64,000 nt of DNA. It comes from Ectopseudomonas composti. Lineage in GTDB: Bacteria; Pseudomonadota; Gammaproteobacteria; Pseudomonadales; Pseudomonadaceae. The stretch's first letter is position 1. The number at the start of each line of letters is the position of its first letter. The position numbers were made by a program, and so were the translations under genes. Positions 1 through 8,386 of the stretch are shown here, piece after piece. Under the pieces are notes generated by a model. It worked only from the letters and a program-made list of their open reading frames with translations. It was not told the origin of the DNA and did not search any database. The stretch lies in assembly GCF_001567565.1 (NCBI RefSeq), contig NZ_LSSW01000029.1, positions 434,001 to 498,000 on the forward strand. Reading direction: 5' to 3'.

Positions 1-211
1 CGTCGTAGAAGGCACGGCTGGCGGCGGTCAGTGCGCGGACCTGCGGCGTGCCGTAGGCCACCGTATACAGCGCCGCCGAGCGGCCAGTGGCGTGATACCC
101 GGGTTGCGTCTCGCGCTCGAGCAGCAGCGTCCTGCCGTGGCTGGCGAGAAAGTAGCCGGTGGAGGCGCCGGCAATACCGGCGCCGATGATGAGGTAGTCG
201 CAGTGTTGCAT
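1..211 (-). CDS. dauA: Catabolic D-arginine dehydrogenase DauA, N-terminal part (cut by window edge)
   Basis: Only the first 70 codons lie in the window; the gene runs off the left edge. The translation starts MQHCDYLIIGAGIAGASTGY, giving a beta strand and the GxGxxG dinucleotide-binding turn of FAD enzymes of the D-amino-acid oxidase fold. It continues through a QPGYHATGRSA segment and a TVAYGTPQVRALTAASRAF segment that I recognise from Pseudomonas DauA, including the His and Tyr of its active-site loop. DauA oxidatively deaminates D-arginine and D-lysine and passes electrons to the respiratory chain. Its place directly after rhlB fits the Pseudomonas gene order. The family is certain; the exact substrate is inferred from the short N terminus and the synteny. 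Confidence 0.8.
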   Translation of the reverse strand, partial: MQHCDYLIIGAGIAGASTGYFLASHGRTLLLERETQPGYHATGRSAALYTVAYGTPQVRALTAASRAFYD

Positions 212-237
212 GGCGTATCGATCAACTGGGTCAAATG

Positions 238-267
238 AAAAAGGCGAAGCTGGAGGGCTTCGCCTTT
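238..267 (-). terminator. Rho-independent terminator of rhlB
   Basis: An 11-bp perfect stem (AAAGGCGAAGC / GCTTCGCCTTT) with a 6-nt loop is followed in the minus direction by a run of T. It lies 18 bp after the rhlB stop and separates rhlB from dauA. Confidence 0.85.
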
Positions 268-284
268 GTTCTGCCTCTGCCGTC

Positions 285-1733
285 TCAGTGCTTGCGCGGC
301 ACCGGCTTGAGCAGCTCGTCCGGCGGCATTTCGCACTGGATCTTGCGGCCGATCAGCTCCTCGATGGGCGGCAGGGCGAAGGCGTCGTCCTCACCGGCGA
401 AGCTGATCGAGGTGCCGCTGGTGCCGGCACGACCGGTGCGGCCGATACGGTGCACGTAGTCGTCGGGGTCTTCCGGCAGGGTGAAGTTGATCACGTGGCT
501 GATGGCATCGACGTGGATGCCGCGACCGGCCACGTCGGTGGCGACCATGACGCGGATCTTGCCTTCGCGGAAGCCTTCCAGCGCGCGGATACGCTTGTGC
601 TGAGGGATATCACCGGACATCTGCACGGCGCTGATGCCGTCGCGGGTCAGGCGCTCTTCGATGCGCCGTACTTCATCCTTGCGGTTGGCGAAGACCATTA
701 CCCGGGTCCAGTCGTTCTGGCTGATCAGGTTGTACAGCAGCTTGTACTTGTCGCTGGAGGCGACGGCGTAGACGTGCTGCTCGACGGTGTCGCTGGCAAC
801 GTTTTCCGGCTCGATCTCGACGATGGCCGGGTTGACCGTCCACTGCTTGGCCAGGTTCATCACGTCTTCGGTGAAGGTGGCGGAGAACAGCAGGGTCTGA
901 CGGTCGCCCTTCATCGGCGTCTGGCGGATGATCTGGCGTACCTGCGGGATGAAGCCCATGTCGAGCATGCGGTCGGCTTCGTCCAGCACCATCACTTCGA
1001 CCATGTCCAGGTGTACTTCGCCGCGCTGGTTGAAGTCCAGCAGGCGGCCCGGCGTGGCCACGAGGATGTCGCAGAAGCGCGATTCCAGCTGCTTGAGCTG
1101 TTTGTCGAAGTCCATGCCACCGACGAACTGCATGACGTTGAGGCCGGTGTACTTGGTCAGCTCCGCTGCGTCCTTGGCGATCTGTACCACCAGTTCGCGG
1201 GTCGGCGCGATGATCAGCGCGCGCGGCTCACCCATGTAGCGCTCTTTCGGCGCCGGGGTCTGCAGCAGCTGGGTGATGATCGAGATGAGGAAGGCGGCGG
1301 TCTTGCCGGTGCCGGTCTGGGCCCGGCCGATGGCGTCCTGACCCTTGAGGGTATAACCCAGCACGCCGGCCTGGATCGGTGTGCAATAGGGGAAACCGAG
1401 GTCGTGGATGGCGTGCATCAGCTCGGGTGCGAGCTTGAAGTCATGGAAGCGGGTCTTGCCTTCGGCGGGTTCGACCACGAAGTCTTCCAGTTTCCAGGTG
1501 TCCACCGGTTTGGCCGGGCGCTCGCGACGCGGTTTGTCGGCTTTGGACGAGCGTGGCTGCTGTGGCGCGGGGCTCTCGCCGGCGCTCTCGCTGGCAGTGC
1601 GGGCGGGCTTGTTCGTGCGGGGATGCTTGTCTTCGGCGTCACGGCTCTGGGCCGGCGCTGCTACGGGTGACGGCGCTGGTTGTGGCTGCTCGTCTTCGGC
1701 TTTGCCGAACATTTTCTTGAGTGCTTTGAGCAC
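285..1733 (-). CDS. rhlB: DEAD-box ATP-dependent RNA helicase RhlB
   Basis: A 482-residue DEAD-box helicase. All core motifs are visible in order: the Q-motif region (FPYCTPIQAG), motif I AQTGTGKT, Ia PTRELVVQ, Ib TPGRLLDF, II DEAD, III SAT, IV region VMVFANRK, V ATDVAGRGIHV and VI HRIGRTGRAG. The first 85 or so residues are a basic, proline- and lysine-rich extension, longer than in enterobacterial RhlB; the C terminus is short. RhlB-type helicases unwind structured RNA, often with RNase E in the degradosome. The neighbours match the P. aeruginosa rhlB locus. A strong terminator follows the stop codon. A related paralogue name (RhlE-like) cannot be fully excluded from motifs alone. Confidence 0.9.
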   Translation of the reverse strand: MLKALKKMFGKAEDEQPQPAPSPVAAPAQSRDAEDKHPRTNKPARTASESAGESPAPQQPRSSKADKPRRERPAKPVDTWKLEDFVVEPAEGKTRFHDFKLAPELMHAIHDLGFPYCTPIQAGVLGYTLKGQDAIGRAQTGTGKTAAFLISIITQLLQTPAPKERYMGEPRALIIAPTRELVVQIAKDAAELTKYTGLNVMQFVGGMDFDKQLKQLESRFCDILVATPGRLLDFNQRGEVHLDMVEVMVLDEADRMLDMGFIPQVRQIIRQTPMKGDRQTLLFSATFTEDVMNLAKQWTVNPAIVEIEPENVASDTVEQHVYAVASSDKYKLLYNLISQNDWTRVMVFANRKDEVRRIEERLTRDGISAVQMSGDIPQHKRIRALEGFREGKIRVMVATDVAGRGIHVDAISHVINFTLPEDPDDYVHRIGRTGRAGTSGTSISFAGEDDAFALPPIEELIGRKIQCEMPPDELLKPVPRKH

Positions 1734-1782
1734 GGGCTTCTCATCGATTGGTTAAGGAGTGAACGCTCGCCAGTGTAATGCA

Positions 1783-1817
1783 AGACGCGAGCGTGGCGAA
1801 GTGCTTCGCTCGCGTCT
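1783..1817. other. Strong inverted repeat between dipeptidase and rhlB genes
   Basis: Perfect 11-bp arms (AGACGCGAGCG / CGCTCGCGTCT) enclose 13 nt, between the stop of the dipeptidase gene and the start of rhlB. There is no T-run, so it may be a factor-dependent 3' end for the dipeptidase mRNA or a hairpin in the rhlB leader. Confidence 0.5.
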
Positions 1818-1843
1818 GTCAAGAGCAGGCTGCAACCCGTGCC

Positions 1844-3007
1844 TCAGTTTTCCGGCAGGCTGGCCAACAGCAGGCGCTGCACGTTGCCGCCCATGATCGC
1901 GGCGATGGCGGCATCGTCGAAGCCGGCGCTTTGCAGCCCTTCGGTGATCTGTGCCAGGCCGGTGACATCGAACGGTGTATGCACGGTGCCGTTGAAGTCC
2001 GAGCCCAGGGCCACGTGCTCGACGCCGACCAGGTCCGCCGTGTAGCGGATGGCCTTGACGATGGCGGCGACCGAGGTGTCGCACACCGCGGTGCTCCAGT
2101 AGCCGATGCCGATTACCCCGCCGCTGGCGGCGATGGCCCGGATGTGCCTGTCGCTGAGGTTGCGCGTGCCGGCGCAGGTGCCCTCGACGCCCGTGTGCGA
2201 GACCAGCACCGGGCGCGTGGCCATGGCCAGCACGTCGTCGATCAGCGGGCGCGAGGCGTGGGCCAGGTCCACCAGCATGGATTTCTCTTCCAGGCGTGCG
2301 ATCACCTGGCGCCCCAGCGGGGTCAGCCCGCCTTTTTCCAGACCATGGGCCGAGCCGCCGACCTCGTTATCGAAGAAGTGGGTCAGGCCGGCGATGCGGA
2401 AGCCCGCGTCATATAGCACGTCGATGTTTTCCAGCTTGCCTTCGATGGGCTGCAAGCCTTCGGTGGCCAGCAGGCCGGCGACACGACGCGGATCCTGTTG
2501 CCAGGCTTCGATGAAGCGTGCCAGGTCCGCGCGGGTGCGGATCAGCACCAGGCGTCCGTCACTGCCGGCGCTGGCGTCCTTGAGTTTCTGCGCCTGGTAC
2601 AGCGCACGCTGCAGCAGGCTGCTCCAGGTTTCCCGCGGCCAGCGCTGGGCCATGGCCAGCAGGGTGATGTTGTCGCTGTCGGCGCCATTGCTCTCCATGT
2701 TCAGCCCGCGTGGCGTCTTGGTCACGGTGGAGAACACCTGCAGGCCGAGGCGGCCTTCGAGCATGCGCGGCAGGTCGGAGTGGCCGTAGTCGTAGCGCTT
2801 GAGCAGGTCGCGCTCCCAGAGCAGGGCGTCGTCGTGCAGATCGGCGACGAACAGCCCCTGGTGCAGCTTCTGCGCACCGGCGCTGGCGGGGTAGGGCGGC
2901 GGGCTGGCGACGCTGTTCATCTGTGCGTCGAGCACTTGGGGCAGGCCCAGAACGGCCAGGGCGGAGAGGGGGACGAGCAGGAGTCCGGCGATCAGCAGTT
3001 TGCGCAT
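1844..3007 (-). CDS. Membrane dipeptidase (peptidase family M19)
   Basis: A 387-residue protein with an N-terminal hydrophobic segment (residues about 3-22, MRKLLIAGLLLVPLSALAVL), so exported or membrane-anchored. The body matches the zinc-dependent renal dipeptidase family. Its metal-binding positions are recognisable: DLHDD near residue 56, the glutamate in LLATEGLQ, the histidine in LVDLAHAS and the histidine in VLVSHTG. NLSDRHIRAIAASGGVIG and LGSDFNGTV are further family landmarks. These enzymes hydrolyse dipeptides, some with D-residues, and act here probably in the periplasm. The gene precedes rhlB on the same strand with a strong hairpin between them. Substrate unknown. Confidence 0.88.
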   Translation of the reverse strand: MRKLLIAGLLLVPLSALAVLGLPQVLDAQMNSVASPPPYPASAGAQKLHQGLFVADLHDDALLWERDLLKRYDYGHSDLPRMLEGRLGLQVFSTVTKTPRGLNMESNGADSDNITLLAMAQRWPRETWSSLLQRALYQAQKLKDASAGSDGRLVLIRTRADLARFIEAWQQDPRRVAGLLATEGLQPIEGKLENIDVLYDAGFRIAGLTHFFDNEVGGSAHGLEKGGLTPLGRQVIARLEEKSMLVDLAHASRPLIDDVLAMATRPVLVSHTGVEGTCAGTRNLSDRHIRAIAASGGVIGIGYWSTAVCDTSVAAIVKAIRYTADLVGVEHVALGSDFNGTVHTPFDVTGLAQITEGLQSAGFDDAAIAAIMGGNVQRLLLASLPEN

Positions 3008-3079
3008 GAGGAGCCATCCAGGCGTGTTGTTATGCCGGCCACTCTAGCAGGGAATGCGAGGCGCGCTGCGCTTGGACTG

Positions 3080-4018
3080 TCAACCGCTGAGGCAGTTACG
3101 CCCTTGCTGCTTGGCCTGGTACAGCGCGGCATCGGCACGCGCGATCAGGCCCTGCAGGCTGTCCTGATGTTGCATCTGCGCCAGGCCAATGGAGATGGTA
3201 ACGCCAGGCAGTACGCCGACTGGCGAGTAGAAGGAGGTGATCTGCTCCAGGCTGATGCGCAGGCGTTCACCGATGCTGCGTGCGTCCTCAGCGGCGATCT
3301 CCGGCAGCAGAATGACGAATTCCTCGCCACCGAATCGAATCAGGCTGTCCTTGGGGCGTAACTGGCTGCGCAGGGTATGCGCGACCAGGCACAGTGCGTA
3401 GTCACCCGCGAGGTGGCCGTGCTGGTCGTTGTAAGCCTTGAAATGGTCGACATCCAGCATCAGTAGCGAAATGGGGTCGTCGTTGAAGGCGCAGCGGGTG
3501 CTTTCGCGCTCGAACACGTGATCCAGCCAGCGCCGGTTGAAGCAGCCGGTGAGGGTGTCGACATTGGCATTCTGCTCGCTGTCGAGAATCTGCCGGTTGC
3601 CCTGGCGCACGCGTTCGCAAAGCAGTTCCAGCAGGTTCTGCATCATCTGCGGAGAGTGCTGGAACAATGCGACCAGCGACTCGCGATGCAGGCGCAGCAC
3701 GGTGGAGGGACGTTCGGCCACCACGTAGGCGGAAGGGTGTTCGTTGTCGATGAAGCTGATTTCACCGGCGCAGTCGCCTACTTCGAGGGTGCTCACGGGC
3801 TGGTTGTCCAGTGAGCCCAGGTAGACGCGCAGCTGCCCCTCGATCAGCAGATAGAGGTGCTGGTTACGGTTGAATGGGGAGAGCAGCACTTCGCCAGCTT
3901 CCAGCTCGCAGGCGCGAAATTCCTGCAGCAGCTGATTCAGGCTGCTGGTGGCGACATTCTGAAAGAGTCGCAGGTGCTGAACTTGCTGCAGGTCTGCCTG
4001 CCAGTGCGCCGGTTTCAT
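3080..4018 (-). CDS. Cyclic-nucleotide-binding-domain / GGDEF diguanylate cyclase
   Basis: A 312-residue soluble protein. Residues about 15-135 look like a CRP/cNMP-binding fold: AGEVLLSPFNRNQHLYLLIEG and LEVGDCAGEISFIDNEHPSA are the usual beta-roll landmarks. Residues about 150-310 form a GGDEF domain (DTLTGCFNRRWLD, LLMLDVDHFKAYND, RFGGEEFVILLPE, ARADAALYQAKQQGRN). The signature is GGEEF, an active variant, so it probably makes cyclic di-GMP under control of the N-terminal domain. No RxxD inhibitory site is obvious before the signature. There is no membrane segment. The beta roll does not show a clear cAMP-binding arginine motif, so the ligand is unknown. It stands alone between unrelated genes. 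Confidence 0.88.
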   Translation of the reverse strand: MKPAHWQADLQQVQHLRLFQNVATSSLNQLLQEFRACELEAGEVLLSPFNRNQHLYLLIEGQLRVYLGSLDNQPVSTLEVGDCAGEISFIDNEHPSAYVVAERPSTVLRLHRESLVALFQHSPQMMQNLLELLCERVRQGNRQILDSEQNANVDTLTGCFNRRWLDHVFERESTRCAFNDDPISLLMLDVDHFKAYNDQHGHLAGDYALCLVAHTLRSQLRPKDSLIRFGGEEFVILLPEIAAEDARSIGERLRISLEQITSFYSPVGVLPGVTISIGLAQMQHQDSLQGLIARADAALYQAKQQGRNCLSG

Positions 4019-4198
4019 CGCGATCTCGTCGGGCCTGGCCGAGCGAATAGGCCTGAGGGCACCGTCAACGCTCCCTGTCGTGTCTACGGATGGTTTTAGA
4101 CAGTATTCCCGGCACTCGGGCGTGGCAAAGCTCGGCCGACCAGCGGTTGCACTAATGTACGAGGTTGTTAACTGGCGCGCGTCCCTGCGCGTTTTCAG

Positions 4199-6100
4199 TC
4201 ACGGCATGAAGTGGATGCGATGGCCCACCGCGTAGCCGGCCAGGCGCTCGCCAATGGCGGCTGCCAATGTCTGATCCTGAGTTGGCAGGTAGATGTGGGC
4301 CAGCTGGCCGGCCTTGTCGTCACTCAGCACCTCGACCGTGGCAGCCGGATGCAGCTCGGCCACAGCCGCCTGGTAAACCCGGGCGATGGCATCGAAACGC
4401 AGCGCCGGTTTGAAGGTCTTGCCCACTGCTGTCAGCGGAATCGCCTCGATGATCCAGGCGTCCTTGGGTATGGCGGCGCGTTCGGGGATATGGGCAGCGG
4501 CATGCGCCAGCAGATCGGCCTCGCTGGCTTGCGCGTCGGGTTTGAGCTGGACGTAGACCACGGGTAGTTCGCCGGCCTTCTCGTCGGGCTTGCCGACCGC
4601 GGCAGCCATGGCCACTGCCGGGTGCTTGTGCAGCGCCTCCTCGATCATCTGCGGGTCGATGTTGTGCCCGCCACGGATGATCAGGTCCTTGCTGCGGCCG
4701 GTCAGCCAGATGTAGCCGTCGGTATCGACGCGGCCGAGATCGCCGGTATTGAACCAGTCGCCATCGACCCAGATGCCGGCGTTCTTGCTCGCCGGCAGAT
4801 AGCCCTTGAACACCGTGGCACCGCGAATGCACAGGTTGCCGATCTCGTTGGGCGCCGCTTCGCGCAGGTATTGTCCATGCTCGTCGAGTACCTTGATGCG
4901 CACTTCGCAGTAGGGCATGGGCAGGCCGATGGAGCCCGGCCGGCGTTCACCTGCCGGTGGGTTGGCGCAACTGCCGCAGGTGCCCTCGGTCAGGCCGTAG
5001 CCCTCGATCAGGGTCAGACCGGTCTTGGCCTCGAACTGGCGAATCAGCTCCACCGGCATCGGCGCGGCGCCACACAGGGCGTACTTCAGCGAGGACAGGT
5101 CGTGGCCTTCGCTGGGTATCTGCAGCAGGCCGGCATAGATGGTCGGCACGCCGCTGAAGAAACTGACCTTATGGCGTTCGATGACCTTCCAGAAATGGCC
5201 GATCAAGCTGCTGTTGCGATAGCCCTGCGGGGTGGCCAGCAGCACTTCAGCACCGCCGATGAAGGCCGCCAGACCGGTGACGATGACGCCGTTGACGTGG
5301 AACAGCGGCAGACCGCAGAGCGTCACGTCGCCGACGCCGAAGCGGGTGACCAGGTTCATGCTGTAGGCCATTGCCACTTCGTTGCCGTGGCTGTGCGGCG
5401 CCAGCTTCGGCGTGCCGGTGGTGCCGCCGGTATGAAAGTAGCTGGCGATGTCGTCGGCAGCGATCACGCGGCCACTTTCCAGGTGATCCGCCGGGCAGGC
5501 GGCGATGGTCTCGTCGAAATCCAGCACACCTTCGGGCAGTGGGCCGCGCTGCGCCTTGATCGCACTGCGTTGCAACTCAGGCAGCAGGTTGGCCATGTCC
5601 ACGCAGAGAATCGCCTTGAGTGCCGGCAAGCGATCGCGCAGGGCGTCGACCTTGTCCCACAGCTCGGTGCCGGGGAAGGGCGCCAGGGTCACCAGCAACT
5701 CGGAGTCCGAGGCGTGGATCAGCTCGGCGATGTGCTCGGGTTCGAGCAACGGGTTGATCGCGTTGACGATGCCGGCCGCCTCGCCACCCCAGATGGTGTA
5801 GTGGGTCTGCGGCAGATTGGGCAGCAGGAACGAAACCGCCTTGCCCGGGCGCAGACCCAGGCGATGAAAGGCGTTGGCCGTCTGCGTGATCTTGCCGAGC
5901 AACTCGGCGTAGGTCAGATGCAGCGGCGTTTCTTCGGCCGTGCCTTGCAGGATGAACGAGAGTGCCGGGGCATCGGGATTGGTCTGCGCCGTGCGGCGGA
6001 TCAGCTCAAAGGTGCTTTCGGGCAGGCCACGATCGCTCAGCGGGGTGCTCTCGATCTTCTCGATGTCCTGCAGGGTGCGAATCAGGGGCGCTGTGCTCAT
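4199..6100 (-). CDS. AMP-dependent acyl-CoA synthetase
   Basis: A 633-residue adenylate-forming enzyme. The phosphate-binding loop (HTGGTTGTPKLAPHSHGN), the GYGLTEG motif, the WFNTGDLGRVDTDGYIWLTG segment with the hinge after GR(S)KDLI, and a C-terminal lysine in VGKTFKPAL are all visible. Such enzymes activate a carboxylate with ATP and load it on CoA. The length exceeds a typical 540-residue member by about 90 residues, with a C-terminal tail containing no domain I recognise. It lies 24 bp after a carboxylesterase gene, so the two are probably co-transcribed: the esterase would release an acid that this enzyme activates. The same pair is found at this locus in P. aeruginosa. The substrate chain is not known. 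Confidence 0.9.
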   Translation of the reverse strand: MSTAPLIRTLQDIEKIESTPLSDRGLPESTFELIRRTAQTNPDAPALSFILQGTAEETPLHLTYAELLGKITQTANAFHRLGLRPGKAVSFLLPNLPQTHYTIWGGEAAGIVNAINPLLEPEHIAELIHASDSELLVTLAPFPGTELWDKVDALRDRLPALKAILCVDMANLLPELQRSAIKAQRGPLPEGVLDFDETIAACPADHLESGRVIAADDIASYFHTGGTTGTPKLAPHSHGNEVAMAYSMNLVTRFGVGDVTLCGLPLFHVNGVIVTGLAAFIGGAEVLLATPQGYRNSSLIGHFWKVIERHKVSFFSGVPTIYAGLLQIPSEGHDLSSLKYALCGAAPMPVELIRQFEAKTGLTLIEGYGLTEGTCGSCANPPAGERRPGSIGLPMPYCEVRIKVLDEHGQYLREAAPNEIGNLCIRGATVFKGYLPASKNAGIWVDGDWFNTGDLGRVDTDGYIWLTGRSKDLIIRGGHNIDPQMIEEALHKHPAVAMAAAVGKPDEKAGELPVVYVQLKPDAQASEADLLAHAAAHIPERAAIPKDAWIIEAIPLTAVGKTFKPALRFDAIARVYQAAVAELHPAATVEVLSDDKAGQLAHIYLPTQDQTLAAAIGERLAGYAVGHRIHFMP

Positions 6101-6124
6101 TTATCGTGCGTCTCTTCGGTTCGG

Positions 6125-6784
6125 TCAGTCGGTCAGTAGCTGGCCCAGCCATTCGGCGATGTCGCGAATCTCCTCCGGCAGCACTTCGTGTGCCATCGGA
6201 TAGTCACGCCATTGCACCGGTACTCCATAGGCGTGCAGGCGGTCATATGCGGCGCGGCCCATGTCGGGTGTCACCACGTCGTCGAATCTGCCATGCAAAC
6301 ACAGCGCCGGCAGTTGTCTTTTTGTATCCGCCAGTGGCATTTCAGCGCTGAAAGTCGGCGCGTAGGTCGAGAGTGCCAGTACGCCGCCCAGGGGCTCCTG
6401 ATAGCGCAGAAAGGCAGTGTGTAGCACCACCGCGCCGCCCTGGGAGAAGCCTGCGAGGATGATGCGCTCGGGGGCGATGGCGCTTGCGAGCTCGGCCTCG
6501 ATCAGGGCGATGACCTGATCGGCCGACTCCTCCATCTGCGCCTGATCGATGGCGCGCGCCGGAGTCATGGCGAGGATGTCGTACCAGCTCGGCATGCTCC
6601 AGCCGCCATTGATGGTCACCGGGCGGGTGGGCGCCTGCGGGAGGATGAAGCGCGTACTGGGCAAGCGCTCCTGCAACATCTCGGCGACTGGAAGGAAATC
6701 GTAGCGGTCAGCACCCAGCCCATGCAGCCAGATCACGCTGGCGTCTGCTGGTTGTGGGGGCTGCAAAATCATGGGTGCGGTCAT
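6125..6784 (-). CDS. Alpha/beta-hydrolase carboxylesterase
   Basis: A 219-residue compact alpha/beta hydrolase of the phospholipase/carboxylesterase type (COG0400). The nucleophile elbow is GFSQGGAV with Ser in the second half of the protein's first two thirds; the early VIWLHGLGADRYDF contains the oxyanion-region HGLG, and the catalytic Asp and His are likely in GRFDDVVTP and MAHEVLPEE. No signal peptide is visible, so it is cytoplasmic. It is the first gene of a probable two-gene unit with the acyl-CoA synthetase downstream, and is divergent from the aap transporter operon. Confidence 0.9.
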   Translation of the reverse strand: MTAPMILQPPQPADASVIWLHGLGADRYDFLPVAEMLQERLPSTRFILPQAPTRPVTINGGWSMPSWYDILAMTPARAIDQAQMEESADQVIALIEAELASAIAPERIILAGFSQGGAVVLHTAFLRYQEPLGGVLALSTYAPTFSAEMPLADTKRQLPALCLHGRFDDVVTPDMGRAAYDRLHAYGVPVQWRDYPMAHEVLPEEIRDIAEWLGQLLTD

Positions 6785-6920
6785 TGGTAGCTCCAGTGTG
6801 GTGCGGGCGCCTTAATTTAGGGCGGCGCCTTGCGCGAGGCTTGGCTAATCTGTGAAGAAGTTGTCGCACGGGTGCAACTTTTGCTCTTGACCCTTGCATA
6901 TCCGGCCATTTGCCATGTGC

Positions 6921-6936
6921 TGGTACGAGGCTTGCT
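6921..6936 (+). promoter_or_regulatory. Sigma-54 (RpoN) type promoter upstream of aapJQMP
   Basis: TGGTACG-AGGC-TTGCT matches the -24/-12 consensus TGGCACG-N4-TTGCW at every position but one. GG and GC are separated by exactly 10 nt. It faces the aap operon, and would start transcription near 6947, leaving a leader of about 314 nt. Nitrogen- or carbon-nitrogen-balance activators such as NtrC or CbrB are the likely partners, but no clear activator site was found. The match is seen; the function is inferred. Confidence 0.65.
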
Positions 6937-6946
6937 ATGGCTCATA

Positions 6947-7260
6947 TGAACTGACGACGTGGTGCGCTAACGGTAACACTGTGCCATCGCGCACCGCTCA
7001 ACAGGCAGGAATCTGCTGTGTGGGGTTCCTAATAGACCGTCGGGGCGCTGATCGCCCAGACGGATGACGATCCGTCTCAGGCCCGTTCAACCAATGGGCT
7101 GGGTAGGAGCGGTTGGCCAGCAGAGGGTTAAGCCGACTAGACTCCCACCTGACGTTCGAACTTCTCGTCGATGCCGTTGCTGCCAGCGGATCGCGTGCCT
7201 CAAAAGGGTGGGGAAGCAGGACTGAGACTCCAACACAACAAGAGCAACTGGAGGTTTTTG
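6947..7260 (+). promoter_or_regulatory. Long structured 5' leader of aapJ
   Basis: This gap has no credible gene. It contains three potential RNA stems: GGTGCGC (6961-6967) with GCGCACC (6989-6995); GGGCG-CTGAT-CGCCC (7043-7057); and immediately after it AGACGGAT-GACG-ATCCGTCT (7058-7077, perfect 8 bp). If transcription starts at the sigma-54 site, all are in the aapJ leader. I recognise no riboswitch family here. Confidence 0.45.
7231..7254 (+). promoter_or_regulatory. CA-rich Hfq/Crc-like site overlapping the aapJ ribosome binding site
   Basis: AACACAACAAGAGCAA runs directly into the CTGGAGG ribosome binding site 6 nt before the aapJ start. Repeated A-rich triplets next to a Shine-Dalgarno sequence resemble the AANAANAA catabolite-repression motif bound by Hfq with Crc in pseudomonads; one triplet deviates. 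This would repress amino-acid uptake when preferred carbon sources are present. Confidence 0.4.
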
Positions 7261-8289
7261 ATGAAGATGGTGAAATCCACCCTGGCTGTGCTGACCACCG
7301 CAGCTGTGCTCGGTGTCAGTGGCTTTGCTCAGGCAGGCGCCACTCTGGATGCAGTGCAGAAGAAAGGCTTCGTGCAGTGCGGTATCAGCGACGGTCTGCC
7401 TGGCTTCTCCTACGCCGATGAAAAAGGTAACTACCTGGGTCTGGACGTCGACGTCTGCCGCGCTGTTGCGGCTGCGGTCTTCGGTGACGCCACCAAGGTC
7501 AAGTACAGCCCGCTGACCGCCAAGGAGCGCTTCACCGCGCTGCAGTCCGGCGAAGTCGACATCCTCTCGCGCAACACCACCTGGACCAGCTCGCGCGACT
7601 CGGCGCTGGGCCTGAACTTCACCGGTACCAACTACTACGACGGTCAGGGTTTCTTGGTGAACAAGAAGCTGGGCGTTTCCAGTGCCAAGGAGCTGGACGG
7701 GGCTACCGTCTGCATCCAGGCCGGTACCACCACCGAACTGAACCTCTCCGACTACTTCCGTGCCAACGGCATGAAGTACACCCCCATTACTTACGATACC
7801 TCTGACGAAAGCGCCAAGTCGGTCGAAGCCGGTCGTTGCGACGTGCTGACCTCCGACCAGTCGCAGCTGTACGCACAGCGCATCAAGCTGGCCAATCCGG
7901 ACGAGTACGTAGTACTGCCGGAAGTCATCTCCAAGGAGCCGCTGGGCCCGGTCGTACGCCAGGGTGACGAAGAGTGGTTCGACATCGTGCGCTGGACCCT
8001 GTTCGCCATGCTCAACGCCGAAGAACTGGGCGTGACCTCGGCCAACGTCGAAGAAACCGCCAAAACCACCAAGAACCCGGATGTCGCCCGTCTGCTGGGC
8101 GCTGAAGGTGAGTTCGGCAAAGACCTCAAACTGCCGAAAGACTGGGTCGTGCAGATCGTCAAGCAGGTCGGTAACTACGGCGAGTCTTTCGACCGCAACG
8201 TAGGCGCCGGCAGCGAACTGAAGATCGAGCGTGGTCTCAACGCCCTTTGGAACAAGGGTGGTCTGCAGTACGCACCGCCGGTGCGTTGA
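7261..8289 (+). CDS. aapJ: General L-amino acid ABC transporter, periplasmic binding protein AapJ
   Basis: A 342-residue binding protein. The start at 7261 is preceded by GGAGG and gives a classical signal peptide (MKMVKSTLAVLTTAAVLGVSG, cleavage after the AQA near residue 24). The mature part begins ATLDAVQKKGFVQCGISDG and has the SBP_bac_3 pattern (LGLDVDVCRAVAAAVFGD, ERFTALQSGEVDILSRNTTW), with cysteine pairs typical of AapJ proteins. It captures polar amino acids in the periplasm and delivers them to AapQM. A second in-frame ATG at 7267 is an alternative start. A strong hairpin follows, which probably protects the aapJ message so that it exceeds the membrane components. Confidence 0.95.
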   Translation: MKMVKSTLAVLTTAAVLGVSGFAQAGATLDAVQKKGFVQCGISDGLPGFSYADEKGNYLGLDVDVCRAVAAAVFGDATKVKYSPLTAKERFTALQSGEVDILSRNTTWTSSRDSALGLNFTGTNYYDGQGFLVNKKLGVSSAKELDGATVCIQAGTTTELNLSDYFRANGMKYTPITYDTSDESAKSVEAGRCDVLTSDQSQLYAQRIKLANPDEYVVLPEVISKEPLGPVVRQGDEEWFDIVRWTLFAMLNAEELGVTSANVEETAKTTKNPDVARLLGAEGEFGKDLKLPKDWVVQIVKQVGNYGESFDRNVGAGSELKIERGLNALWNKGGLQYAPPVR

Positions 8290-8295
8290 CCGTCC

Positions 8296-8324
8296 ACAGC
8301 GGCAGGCCTAGTGCCTGCCGCTGT
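8296..8324 (+). other. Intercistronic hairpin aapJ/aapQ
   Basis: A perfect 12-bp stem (ACAGCGGCAGGC / GCCTGCCGCTGT) with a 5-nt loop, 7 bp after the aapJ stop. The following bases are only weakly T-rich, so it is more likely an mRNA stabiliser or partial attenuator than a full terminator. Confidence 0.7.
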
Positions 8325-8386
8325 CGTTTCCGATTTAGTGAACTCCGGCTGGCTTGCGTGCGGCCGGGGCTTCCGTGAGGGTTGTC

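Noticed and set aside
6871..6888. An NtrC-type binding site in TTGTCGCACGGGTGCAA upstream of the sigma-54 promoter
   Set aside because: The GCAC and GGTGC halves are too close together for the usual spacing of an NtrC site.
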